Source of the DNA: Knoxdaviesia capensis | Lineage: Eukaryota > Ascomycota > Sordariomycetes > Microascales > Gondwanamycetaceae | Assembly (NCBI GenBank): GCA_001510575.1 | Contig: LNGK01000008.1 | Span: forward strand, 3,002,687-3,066,686 | Length of the DNA stretch: 64,000 nucleotides | Direction of reading: 5' to 3' | In this document: positions 47,871 through 59,869 of the stretch, piece after piece | Position numbering within the stretch: position 1 is the first letter of the stretch | Layout: each line of letters opens with the position of its first letter | Notes under the pieces: model-generated | What the model saw: only the letters and a program-made list of their open reading frames with translations | Databases searched by the model: none | Told to the model about the DNA's origin: nothing | Translations under genes and position numbers: made by a program

Positions 47871-49191
47871 GCAGTACCAGAAGCCCAGCAAGAACAACAA
47901 CCCGTATCCGCTTTCGGGCCGCCTCGACCTGCTTGTGCGCAATAGTCTGCCGTCGCTCGTAACACGCGGCACGTCCAGCGATACGTCCCTCAGCCGCCGC
48001 ATGTCGGTGCGGTCGTCGGTGATCGAGGACGACGATATCCGCGGCTTTGGCCTGGCGCTTACGACGTCGGGCCCCACGTCGGCGGTGCCGACGATCGCGA
48101 CGGACCGCGGCGGCGACCAGGATGCCGCGCGCTCGATTACCACCCGGTCGCACGGGGCTGCGTCATCGATTACCGGAGTCACCGTCCGTACGCTCGGCGG
48201 CGGCGTGGACTCGTCGCGCCGTGGCGGCGACAGCACGTTCTCGTCCCCGGCGCCGTCGGTGCGCTCGCTCGCCACAACGCTTACCACCATCCAGTCGATG
48301 GCGCTCACCGGGCCCGGCGGAAACATGGCCAACATCACAAACCACCTGCACCACCCGGCCAGCGTGGCGAACAGCACGGCTACGAGCACGCACAACAACG
48401 CCCACCACAACCACAACCACACCGCGTCGACAAGCCTCAGCACCACCGCCACGCTGCAGTTCACCCAGCCGTTCCCGTCGACCGCTTCGCCCGCGTCCGC
48501 CCTGCCCGCCCACCTGGCGCCGGGCAACGGCCACCCCACCACCTACACCACCGCCACGGCCAACAACCTGCTCACCGACAACGCCTCGATCCTGACGCTG
48601 GCGTCGTCCAGCCGCCGCCACCGCCGGCGGTCGTTCGACACCGACGCGTCGGTGCGCGCGCTCGCCCCGTCGTCGCTGTGGGGCGGCAGCCGCGAGAGCC
48701 TGCCGCTGAGCGTGCTCAGCGCCAACATGGATGCCATGCCCACCACGCCCGGCCTGTCGCAGAGCGCCTCCGTGACCGGCCCCGCCGCCGGTGCTCCCGC
48801 CGTGCCGCCCGTGCCCGGCCCCTCCACACTGTCTGCCTCATCGTCGGTGGCCGCCGTCGTGGCCGCCGCCGGCTCGTCGCGCATGCCCGCCGAGCGCACC
48901 AGCGTGTACTCGACCGCCGGCGGCATCTCGGCGCCGCTGGTCCCGTCAGAGCGCAACTCGCTGTACGCGAAGCAGCAGACCATTGTCGGCGGCGACGGCG
49001 CCAGTGTGCGTAGCGTGCGCAGTGGCCTTTTGTCTGGCGGCGGCGGCGGCGGTGCGCACAGCCGCGCCGAGAGTCTGTCTGGCGGCGCGGTCGCCTCGTC
49101 CGGCGTGGGCGCGAGCCCGCTGACCAGCCCGCGCGAGGTGTCCGAGTCGGAAGACGACGCTAGCACCACGGCCGCGGAGAAGGACTCGTAG
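47538..49191 (+). CDS. Conserved serine/threonine-rich fungal protein with polyglutamine tract
   Basis: Exons 47538-47571 and 47654-49191 (GTAAGA...CAG intron of 82 nt) give 523 residues beginning MATTEAVMHSHDQRDRSARR. The acceptor used is at 47653, because the nearer CAG gives the wrong frame. Conserved-looking parts are FSTFIKKLANLKGSSFGEA near the N-terminus, NNPYPLSGRLD after a 16-residue glutamine run, and a block around LLTDNASILTLASSSRR, then SVRALAPSSLWGGSRESLPL and a C-terminal SVRSVRSGLL and SPREVSESEDD. I recall this layout from a conserved family in Aspergillus and relatives that carries misleading database names; no catalytic or membrane segment is visible here. Most of the protein is predicted to be disordered, with many RxxS sites that could be phosphorylated. 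A signalling or cell-polarity role is only a guess. Confidence 0.84.
47827..47874 (+). repeat. CAG/CAA tract coding for 16 glutamines
   Basis: Sixteen consecutive Gln codons in mixed CAA/CAG order inside the serine-rich gene, just before YQKPSKNNNPYPLSG. The mixed codons lower slippage compared with pure CAG. Confidence 0.95.
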
Positions 49192-50406
49192 TTCATCTCT
49201 CTCTCCGGCGTGTCGAGGCCGTTCTTTTAGGTCGCGAGAGGCGTTTGCTTGCTTCCTTCTGTCGTTTCGGTGATGAAGAAGTTGATTGATGTTCGTCCCC
49301 TTTTGTGTTTTTGCCTTTTGTTCCAAGGCTGGATGGAGTTTCGTTAGGAACGTAAACGGGGAATCTTGCCCACTATCGGTGCATATCTTATGAATTTCTG
49401 GGGATCATGGGAATTATTCCTCCTTCTTTCTGTGTCTCCCTGCTGCTGCTTTAGTCCATGCTTCTTGTTTTTGTCTTTTGGTATTTTTATCTCTCTTCTT
49501 TCTCATTATACCCCCTTCACCAATTATTACTTACTCTTCATCCCGCCTCACAACTCCCCCGTTTTCCGGGATACACTTGTTCAGGTTGTTGTTCATTCTT
49601 CTATCTTACTTACCCGTTTCACTGCATCTGTTCACAATACAATTTCTGGGTGGTTCTCGTGCTTCTGAGCTTTCCCGTATGCATTCATCACTTGACTGCC
49701 CCCCTTCACGTCTATCTCTTTGCCAATGCATGAATGTCTGGAGTAAGTGTGATACGTGATGTAAATTTTGCTCTACCAAAGGTCTATAGTAAATCCACCC
49801 GTGTACTGAAAACAGATAAAACAGAAAAAAGAAAAAAAAGCCCAGTAAATGAAGATAAAACACATCGTCCCATCAATTTCCCAGTCCCTAATATCAACCG
49901 ACCCATTCAAGAAACCGAAAAAAAAAAAGCAACCATAAACGAAACCAAACTAGAAAAGTTAGGGAGAACGCAAGCAGGAGCCCCAAATCGACGTCCACCA
50001 GGAACAGAGAAAGTCCGCTCCGAGATCCGGTCTGTAGATTCCGGCACTCCACACAAGCGTTCCAAGAAACGAAGAAAAGAAGAAGCGTAAGAAGGAATAC
50101 TAGCGTATAATAAGGAGGAAAACTCAAAAGTGGTGTATAGGTACTGAACAGGCAACTCCCCGGAGAAGACTTAAGAACAGAACAAAAAGGCAAAGTCGGG
50201 GGTTGGTAAACCTGTCGCTTGCTAGTCGCTGGAAAGAAAAAGAAGAGAAGAAAAAGTTTCAAACTCTGAGAGAAGAGATTCGGAGACGTGAAATGTCAGA
50301 AATCAAAATAAACGAGGCAAGAATCATCAAATAAGATCATCCACCACATCTGTCAAAGCAAGGCCGAACGCGAATGATAGCCAAAAAGGCCGCGAAGTGC
50401 ATGCCT
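49192..50406. other. Shared 3' region of the convergent polyQ gene and KCS1
   Basis: No coding signal. T-rich after 49200 and A-rich toward 50260, as expected for the 3' untranslated regions of a plus-strand and a minus-strand gene respectively. Confidence 0.5.
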
Positions 50407-53400
50407 CTACTCGCTAATTTCGCCATCATCAAGCATGTCCAGATCATCTTCTCCATCGTCAGCAGCAGCTCCGCGCCGGCCACCCATGATACCCATCGGC
50501 TCCAAGCCCATCTTCGCCCGCACCTCGCGCTGGATACGCAAGAAGTATGTGCGCAAGCTGGACAGGCCACGCAGGAAGCCAATGTCGGGCTGGTCCGGGT
50601 GCTGCGGCGGACACGAGCGGTCGTTGGCCAGGTCGCCGGCCGTGACGCTGTTAGCAAAGTCGGCGATCTTGAAGTCGATTTCACGGCGGTTACGGCGCTT
50701 GCGCCGCAGGGAGATCGTCGACTCCTCGGCGTCAGTTGCTGCATCGGTAGTCGACTCCTCGAGGGCCGTTTCGTAGTCAGCTGCACTATCGCCTGATATG
50801 TCGCCGTCGTAGAACATAAGCAGGCTAGCCGCATAGAAACGGTAGCGGTCCAGCCGTCGGATAATCACCTCGAGCTGGTCCAGCTTCTGGATGATAGTCG
50901 GGATGTGCCGTAGGATGCTTTGGTAGTCAACGCCGTTGTACAGGAACCGCGTCAGCGCATCCTGGAACTCGCGGCCTGCCTTCAAGTCGCGGCCGTAGTA
51001 CTTGTCCTGGAACACGTAGGCCTGAGCCTTCGCATCCCACACCTGCAGGCCACACACCCGAACCCCCAGCTCGCGAGAAGTCGTGAGCGCACATTTGCCC
51101 TGCTGCGACTTCTTCTTCTTAGGTGTCGCATCCACGCCGTACTGCCGAGTGCCCATCTTCAAGTCCATGATACACGGGCGCTTCATGCCGGCAGTCAGAT
51201 CTTCCAGAAGCAGGAAGTACTCCACACGCGACCCGGACTCCGACTTTGTCTGTGCCTCCTTCGGGTTGATCGGCCGCGGAATCCGCTCGATTTCCTGTGG
51301 AATATCGTCGTCTTCACCAGGTACTGGCAGGTCCGAATCTAACATGCCTGCAGCATCAGAGTATCCCGTCTGGTCGGTAACAACAGACGTATTCTCAGAA
51401 GCCTCTGTCACATCATTTGAATTCGTGCCACGGCTGCCGTACGAAACATCATCGGCCTCCTCGTAGTACTTGAGGTTTCCTCGTGGCTCGCTAACGGCTT
51501 GCGGCTTGCGACGGAGTCCGCTTCCACTGTACCGGCGCTTTCTCTTCGGCATCAACGCTCCACCATCTCCCACACGATCGGGCTCCGGCGCACTAGTACC
51601 GGTAATATCCTTGATATCTGGGAGATTTTGGAAGTTGGGACCTGACGGATCCGCACTCAGCCGTCCCTTATCCTGCGGAACAGCCCACGGTTGTACGTTC
51701 TGGTGCTGGGCACCTGTCTGTGAGCTTCCACCAGCCACAGACGAACTCTCGCTGAAGGATAGCCGTGGCCTCTCGTTATTCAGCGACAACAGCGTGGCAT
51801 CGGAGCTAGATGGTCGGAGGAGAGCCGTACCCAGCGGCCGGGGCATCGACTTTTCATGCGGCCGACGGTGCTTCTGCACAGCAATAGGCTGCTTCAAGAA
51901 GGCATCGTTGAACACTTCGTTCCGAAGTCGCTTATTCACCATGGTTGCTCCCCAGCTGTTAGGACGATCATGCAGCTGCGGTCGTACGGGAACGGAGGAA
52001 TCTGGTTCAGATTCGCCAGTCCGATAGTTCGACAAATGCGAATAGTGGGGATCCTTGAATAGGGAGTGTGCTTCGGGCTGAAGGAGGCTACGCGGGATGA
52101 TATGCTTGTTATCGTCAAATGTGACGGTGGGTATGGTGGTCGGCCCTGACGCTAGAGACTGGCTGATGACTCGTTGCGTATCAGACGTCGTGGCCGGTTC
52201 GTCAATGACGGCAGAAGATACCCGTGAAGAATCAGTCCCGTCTCCGATCAACAATCTCTCTCCGGCGATATCATCCTTCCGGATCGTTGATTTGCGCCGC
52301 AGCTGTTTGTGAAAGGTCACGTTCAGTACGCCAATATACCTAAATCAAACAAAAAAAAGGGTTAGCACGGCAATTTAGACCTTAGAAAATGAAATCACCA
52401 GGACAGATAGCATACCGAGGAAGAAACGCGAGGAGTTCGCGATGGTACCGTTCGATGTTTTCGTAGAACTCGTTCTCGCGGTTGTTGAGCTGCTTGCACA
52501 CGGCCCGTTTGGAGAACCTCCAGATCGTGGTATGTCCACCAACCTGGTGCTTGTACGGGATCAGTTCGATGGCGCGTAGGGGCTGTCTGTCTGCAGGATG
52601 CTGTTGATGGTCGTGAACATGAATCTGCTGCGACTGTTCATGAATGAGAGTCTCGGGGATCTGTTCTGGCAATTCGCTCTTGGGTTCATCAGCCGATAGA
52701 TGGGTTTTCGTGAGAGTTTCAACGAGCGACTCCTCAATTCGCGGCGTTGCGGAGTCTAGTGCGGAATCGCTTAGAGCTTCGAGACTATCAACGACAGGTT
52801 CCGGGTGAATAATCGGCGACGACTGGTCCTCTGGCTCGGGCTCATCAGCTTTTACGAGCCAGCGATTGAAGTTGTCGGGTTCGGAATGCGAAGCGCGCCG
52901 AGATGGCTGGCGAGTTGCCGAGTGCGATGGGAGAGCAATGGCTTCCTCGCCCGGAGACTCGGGCATCTCCTGGTGAGGCAAGAAAATGGCCGAGGAAATC
53001 TTTTCCTCGCTCGAGTCATCATCACCTTCTTCATTGTTGCTCTCTGAATCCCCTTTCACTTCGGAGTCGACACTCTCGAGCCCCGGCTTAGCGTGGTCTA
53101 AAGAAGACCCAGACCGAGCTGGGGACACAGCCAACTTCGAGCGGATTCCAGCAGAGTCCCGGCTACTTCCACGGCTCATGACGGCAGATTGAGGTAATAG
53201 CGATGACGTGGGGATCGCATCGGCAGAGGCAGAAGAGGGGATAGAGGCCACTTCGCTAGAATGTCCGGCAAAAGACTTTGCATCTTGGGCGTTATGTGCA
53301 GACCCGAACGAATCATCCAGAGACCGACGGCCGGGAACATGGTCCAGAGACGGTTTCGAAAGATCCTTGGCGGATCCGGTGGCAGTGGGATGGTGTTCGG

Positions 53401-55738
53401 TCAGTTCATAAAGCGTTGCTGGGCGCTCGCGGGAAACAGAGACGGGTTTGGTGTCCCTCCGTTTTGGCTTCAGCTCTGGCAAACCCTCACGGAACACACC
53501 GAGGTGGTGGCTAGCCTTGCGACTGCGGGCGTTGGGCTCGGTTCCAGCGAGAGCCTCGGTGACGGACTTCTCCACCTGACCCGACTTGCGCGTACCGGAC
53601 TCATCATCGTTGCCAATCGACCAGATCTTTTCCGGGCCGATAGAGACTCGGGATTCTGAGCGAGTAGACGATTTATGGGACTGCAAACGTTGACTGGGCT
53701 GCTTTGCTTGCGCGTGTTGTTGCGCATGGTGTAAGTGGTTGTGGGAGTGCTGGGTATTGTGCGAATGGCTCGACACGATATCGAGAGGCGCGGAGGAATT
53801 ATCGGAGGATCTAGCAGCTTGTGGTCTCAACGCGTGCTGTAAGCCATAAACAAGGAGCAGTTAGCAATAACGAACACAACACAAACAACACAGAGAAGAG
53901 GAGCCAGTCACAAAAGATCAGGTTGTGGCAGCAAAACGAGACGTATAAGAGTCATTAGTACACACCGAAGACGTCGATTGGCCCAACAAAGATCGGGGAT
54001 TCCGAATCAAATCTCGGTCCAGGGGATCGACGGACTCAGTCGCATCGTAGGCAAGGAGGTCAGTAGACGTTAGCGAAGGTGCAAGAGCGGTATGTATGGA
54101 AGCCATAGACGACAGAGCAGTGGCGGCTGCCTGCGCAGCTGGTAGAAGTGTATGTGGGTGTGGAGAGGCCCGAGGAGTCGCGGAGTCAGAGTCGTCAAGG
54201 TCGAGATCGAGGGTACGGTCAAAACTTGGGTGTCTCGGGGGAGTCTGGGGGTTGTTGTCGTGGGAAAAGTGCTGAGGCTCTAGCTCATGATAGTCTCGAT
54301 GGTGGTGATCGGAATCTCGATGTGCTGCAGAGGTCCAATTGGAGCCTGGGCGCATAGGTATCAACGACGGGCTGGCGGTAGTAGTAGTAGCAGTTGGTGT
54401 GCGCGACAAGGCCGACCACGAAGACGGGGGGAAAGCGCCGTCCTTACGGGGATGGTCGGAAGATAGATGGTGGTGTTCTGGGTGTATCGGTCGTTGCTGG
54501 TGTTGGTCCCGGTGTCCAGAGACGGGAAGAGAAGGTTGCAAGGTCGAGGCAGGTTGTGGGTGAGTGGGGTCAGGGATATAAAGAGAGTTGAAAGAGGTGG
54601 GAGTATTTTTATTATTAAGGATACTGCTATCAGAGGGAAGGTCGACGTTGGATTGAGGTGTAGTGCCGGGACCGGTGGACGATGACAACTGGCGAGGCAG
54701 GCTTGGAGCAACAGGCCTGGAGGGTTGGTGGTTTTGCATGCCACGGGCAGTAGCAAAGGCCTGCGAAAGCAGGGAGGGACCAGATTGTTTCTGCAAGCCA
54801 GCTGGGGTCCGGGTCTTATTACTCAGGGAGAGATCGGAATGGGCAGAGACAGAGGGGGATTCAGAGACCGGCGAGGGAGAGCTCGCTTGAGGAGCAGCAG
54901 GAGCAGTTACTGAAGGTGCATGGGTATGTATGGGTAAAGAAAGATGAGAGGGAACAGAGGAGAAAGAAGGAGAGAGAGAAGTGCCAGACGGTAGACCAGT
55001 GGTGTGTGAGATGGGCTGGTCAGAAACTGGGAAAGACGGAACAAGCGCGGGAGCGGATGCGGGAGGTATGAGGACAGGCAACTGGAGTGCTTCTGGTCGA
55101 GGTATGTGCTGGCCGGCGAGGGTGTGTCCAGAATTGGAGGAAGAGTTAGGGGTGTGTTCAGAGTCATGGGCAACGTGTGTGGGAGCGGTGGTATTAGACG
55201 CATGTGCGAGGGCCACAGTGGTGGTGTGGGCGTGGGTGGGTGGGATTAGCAGTGGCTCGTGCTCGAGGATGCTGCATTGGGGTTGCGGTTGATCTGGACG
55301 GGGTTGTTGTTCTTGAGTGTGGGATTCAGGCTCAAGGGAGCTGTTGGCAGAGGCTACACCTTCACGTTCCTGGTGGAAAGCCGAGATTGGGGGTGGGATG
55401 GAGGCCGAACTAGCATCGGGAACAAGAGCATATTGTGGATGTATCGAGGATCGGCTGAGAAGTGAATCTGCCTTTTGGTCCACTGAGGACGTGGGCAGCG
55501 CGGGGGAGGGATGTCGAGGAGTCGAAGACATGGCGTCGGTGGGGAGAGCCTTGCAGGGCAGGCTGGATATTAGGGTGAGGGCAGCAGAAACGGTCTGGCT
55601 GGTATGGTTGAGGATGTTATCGTCGTCACTGGTGTCCTTGTTGTTCTGTGAGCTAGCATGGCGGTGGGCAGGTTGTTGGTTTGGAGCGGCCGAAGCAAAT
55701 GTCGCGTCATTCTCGGCAGCAGCGGGCTGATTAGACAT
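50407..55738 (-). CDS. KCS1: KCS1, inositol hexakisphosphate kinase
   Basis: Exons 55738-53966, 53836-52416 and 52339-50407 join in frame to 1708 residues. The enzyme phosphorylates inositol hexakisphosphate to the pyrophosphate IP7 and so acts in phosphate and stress signalling. About 980 residues of Ser/Pro/His-rich disordered sequence come first, including GPSLLSQAFATARG. The kinase N-lobe starts near residue 985 (LIPYKHQVGGHTTIWRFSKR) and crosses the second intron at LPR/YIGVLNVTFH, a family hallmark. A disordered insertion of some 290 residues follows. The catalytic half comes next, with PCIMDLKMG (the PxxxDxKxG signature, residues 1453-1461), TSRELGVRVCGLQVWD, LDRYRFYAASLLMFYDGD, KIADFANS and DIGFLRGLSSLRTYF. 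The second intron is clear. The first uses a less usual GTGTGT donor with a GCTAAC branch, so the long first exon is slightly less certain to belong to the same gene. An internal Met could also be the real start. Confidence 0.92.
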
Positions 55739-56951
55739 TAGGGGGGCATCTGGCGGTGTTGGAACAACAAATCCAGATCAGGAGCGGGGGAATACGGTGA
55801 GAGGGGGGGCCGACAACGGAAGCGTAGGCATCAAAATGGTGTGTTGGCTGGTGTTCAGTTGAGGTGTGCGGTTGTACGAGTGAGGTAAAGATAGACACAG
55901 CGGCGCGATAAAGAAGGATTGCGTGATTGTGCGTATCAAGAGGAGGGAATGCGCGGAACCGATACAGGCCGAACGGAGGAGGCTGGAAGATAACACCAGT
56001 TGATAGACACGGCAAAGAGAAAGGAGAGGCAGCACAGCACGTCAAAACACTCAAAACGGGTGAACAGCAAGTGTGGCAGAAGCGGGAGGGCCAAGACCTA
56101 CAGAAGGCGGTAACGGCAAGTTGTGGTTTCTGGAGGTCCGTCGGACGGTCACACAGTAGCACAACACGGAGCACTGTAGAGACAAGCAAGAGGGAGCCAA
56201 GGATCCGGTATCCGAAAGCGCTCACGCTGGAGGAGTACGGAACAATCACGGCGAGACGGCTTTGGAGACGGCGACGCACGCAGTTAGCAACTTTGTACCT
56301 TGTGGCGGTGTTGTGTATCGGAAGGTACTCCAGCGAGCAGAACAAGAAAGAATGAGAGAAGATAGTTGAAGATGTGAGTAGTTTAAATTTTTGGGGTGTG
56401 GGTGTTTTGATCGCCTAGGCCCCAAAAGTAAGATGTACAGATATAGCAGGCATATGCGAGTGAAAAGATATCGGCAAAGAGAACAAGACTCTGTCTGGAC
56501 CGGGGGGAGTGGATGGTTGGAGGTCAATTGGTTGGTCAGTTTGCAGGTGATGACGATCAGAACCGGTAATGGGGAGCGACCATCCAATGCAGACATCCAG
56601 AGGTGGTTTATTCGTGCATGAGCGGCTGAACGATAGGGTGCAAGCCGCATATGACAGAAACGAGGGACGCCAGCAGATAAGACACGCAAAAAAACGGAGG
56701 GTTGAGTCTGGGACTTTATGGATCCCTATCGCAGAGGAGCAAGGGAAAAATGAAGATGATAGGAGAGGAGGGGATGGGAAACAGAAAGAATAGAGACAGG
56801 AAATTATAGAGGGGCAGGTATCCTGAGTGGAAGATTAGGAGTGGTTGACAAACAACAAATGGACGGGAACCCAAATAGCGAGGAAAAAAATTAGCCAACG
56901 GAATAGGACAGAAGGCAATGGACGGACAAGGACAGGGGGCCGACAGACACC

Positions 56952-56952
<1 letters not shown>

Positions 56953-56994
<42 letters not shown>

Positions 56995-57014
56995 GTGTGT
57001 GTGCGTGTGTGCGT
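56953..57014. repeat. (GT)n microsatellite with a few GC interruptions
   Basis: A GT dinucleotide tract, pure for about 37 bases from 56953 and then interrupted by single C changes up to about 57014. It lies in intergenic DNA. Confidence 0.95.
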
Positions 57015-59868
57015 GGTGGTTCAGTCTGGACAGTTCGGGAGGCAGCCTATTAGAAGCCAGCGGCTCAAAACACACTATACTCTGGTGAGCTGTCAGTGGA
57101 GAGAAAAATGGGACTTTGCAGTTGCGCTTACTCGTATGTACGTATAAGCACCATTGAGATTGCAGATATCAAGAATGATGTTGGTGAGAACGAGATGTGT
57201 ATAGGAGAAGATGAGATCGTGGTGATAAGATGGTGTATGACGGGGAAGAGGTGGCAGTAACATGAAAAGTGGAAGAATGAGAGAGGCAAGCTAGATGACG
57301 ACGACAAGTTTGTTCTCGTGATAACCTAGGGCATCCATTTTAATTTGTGTATCAGTTAGGGCAATCGCATATCCTCTTATCTTGGTCTTTCCATGTGTGT
57401 GCTAAAGACTGGTTGCTCCTTCCTGCTCGTAGATATCGGGAGCCTTCACAAACCCCGAACATAGATGGAGGTGTACAAGACGAGAAGGAAGTGCCTCGCG
57501 GAAGGAAGGATCAATCTGGCGATGGTCCTACCAGTAAATGGGAGTGACGCTGAATGCAACTGGAGAGCGAGGGTTTGGCGGTCGTAAGTATTGATACCGC
57601 TCTGCTTTCACGTGCAACACTACTACTATCAATGTGTTTGTTATCCCGTTTGCATTGCACTTGATCTGATGGTCCCCAAGTGGCGGTTCTGACGTCGCTT
57701 ATTGGAACAAAGGCCCCTGTAAACTTCTTTTCCAGGGCTACACTTGAAGGCTTTGCTGCAACCTAAAACAGTGCGCAGCTAGGTTTGTTCTTTGGGCTTC
57801 TGTGGGGGAGCCCGGCCTGGTGCTGGACTGCTGGAGCACAACGGTGGCGGGCCACGATGTGATATGGCGCCCGGTGCTTGGCTGCACAAGACAGAGCGCC
57901 TGAGCCAGACTCTCCACTTCTATGCACTAACTCGGGGGCCGTCTTTAGGCCTCGTTGCTCCTCTGGTGTGCCGGCTTCAGGGCAGATACATAAGTACCCC
58001 TCGTCAGTGAAGCCGAGGGTTCAAAGGGTGGCGTGTGTAAGTGAAAAGATTTGGATGAAAGTAATATGTGCATATTCGCATTCCGGTACAGAGAACCTCT
58101 CATTCAGCTGCTGGGGTAGATTTCATCGATACATTGGAGGTCTAATGGACCACCACGTGCAGACAGCTTCAGTACTCACTGGCTTGTCCCCAAACCGGCC
58201 ACGACTCCTCGGGCCGGGCCAGGCAAGGTCATGGTCAAGGCTTGGTTCTCAATTGGACTTTGAGGATCCACGCCGTGGGGCGGCATTCTGTCCATCTGCC
58301 CAAAAATAAAAAGTAAAAAAAGAGGTTTATAGCTTCGCCAACTTTAGATCTTGAAGAGAAGGTCGCCCTTCTCACGTTTCGCTTTCTGCTACGTTGCTAC
58401 CTCTGAGATTCATGTCATCAGTATCCACAAGCTCGATTCTTCTATCGTTGGATGGGAACTTCTTCCATCAACCCCCAACATCAACTGATGTTCTTGCCCC
58501 CCTGAGAGCCCGCGGGGGTCACCTCGAGTAAAGTGTCCCCCCAAAATCTCTCTCCCATCAACTTCAGACTGGAATAGTCAGGTCCGATCTGGCTCTCTCA
58601 TGCACAATCCCTACCATGTTCTGACCATTCCTCGCAGTGTTACACGTCAATCATCGGAATGCCTGCTACACTACTATCTTGCTACTTGGTTCATAAAGGC
58701 CCGGTTGGGACGCTCTTCCCACTAGTGCTCCATGTAGAATAGCCTGCATTATGTGAGGTTATTCTTGCCAATCCGAGTTTGATGACGAAAACGAATGGTA
58801 AGTAACTCAGAAGCAACAAAAGAGCAGCACCACTCTCGTCGCGAGATGAGGAATCAGGAATCAGGAAGGTGGCAAACATGGACCCCCCACGCTTTCCATG
58901 CCTCTGACGGTGTGGAGGACGACGATAGTTGCTGTAGTACGACTCAAGATTGTTTGTGTCAATGATAGAGTTTAGCTGCTGCGTGAATAGTGTGCTGTTC
59001 CTGGGATAGCATTGACCAGTCGAGGCACCTATGTAGTAGCCAATACATCGACTAAGGGTCGCATATCTTTCCAAAGGCAGAGCCGAATTCGGTAAGCTGG
59101 ACGGGCGCAAGAATAGGAGCTTGAGCTCGGGAAATAAAGCCCTCAGCGCAGACAGCTTACACCGCCCCTCGAATAGAAGAAATACCTATCTCCCATGTTT
59201 TGTCTTTGACCACCCGTACGTCGTTCGATTCGTTCAGGGCCGGTAAACAGAAAACGGCGAGGCGTGACACGTTCTTCGATATACCCATCTGATAGAGCCT
59301 TCTCTGTTGGTGTCTGGTGAACAACGAGATCCAGGTGGCAGAACATTCCGGTTTGGCTTGTCGTTTATGCTCACCACAGCCAAGCCGGAACTGCTTTTGA
59401 AGACTTTATCTTCAGTATTTTCAGTATAAGGACTCGTAAGTTACGTCTGTTCGTAAGCGCACTTAACGGCCGCAACATTCTATGTAGATAAGTACTGTGT
59501 CCCTGCCTGGAACACTGCTGTGTTCTACGAGTGTTATCTGCTGTCTCAAACACAGAGACATGAAAAGAGACAAACGAAATCAAGAAAATCACTCTCCCAC
59601 AACAATCAACATGGGGGTGGGAACCGAGAAATGTGCCCTGTCTCTCACACACTCCGCCGCCACCATCCGTCCCGGATAATTTCTGTGGAGGGGGGAGGGG
59701 AGACCTTGTCAACGTTAATCGGAGGCCAATCATCGCAAAACGTGGGCCGTGAGAAAAGGGAAGAACAACACAACGATCCCTTTTCCGGGATCTGTAACCT
59801 TTTCCACCTTCAATTTCTGGCAGCTCAACAAGCGACTTACATGAGGACATGTGTACCCCCCCCCCCCC

Positions 59869-59869
59869 N
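59869..59869. other. Ambiguous base within a C homopolymer
   Basis: A single N lies within a run of more than 20 C (about 59855-59876), marking uncertain homopolymer length. Confidence 0.95.

Noticed and set aside
47766..48621. Minus-strand frames opposite the polyQ gene
   Set aside because: The CCC/TGC-rich peptide is the antisense of the CAG/CAA tract and of GC-rich codons.
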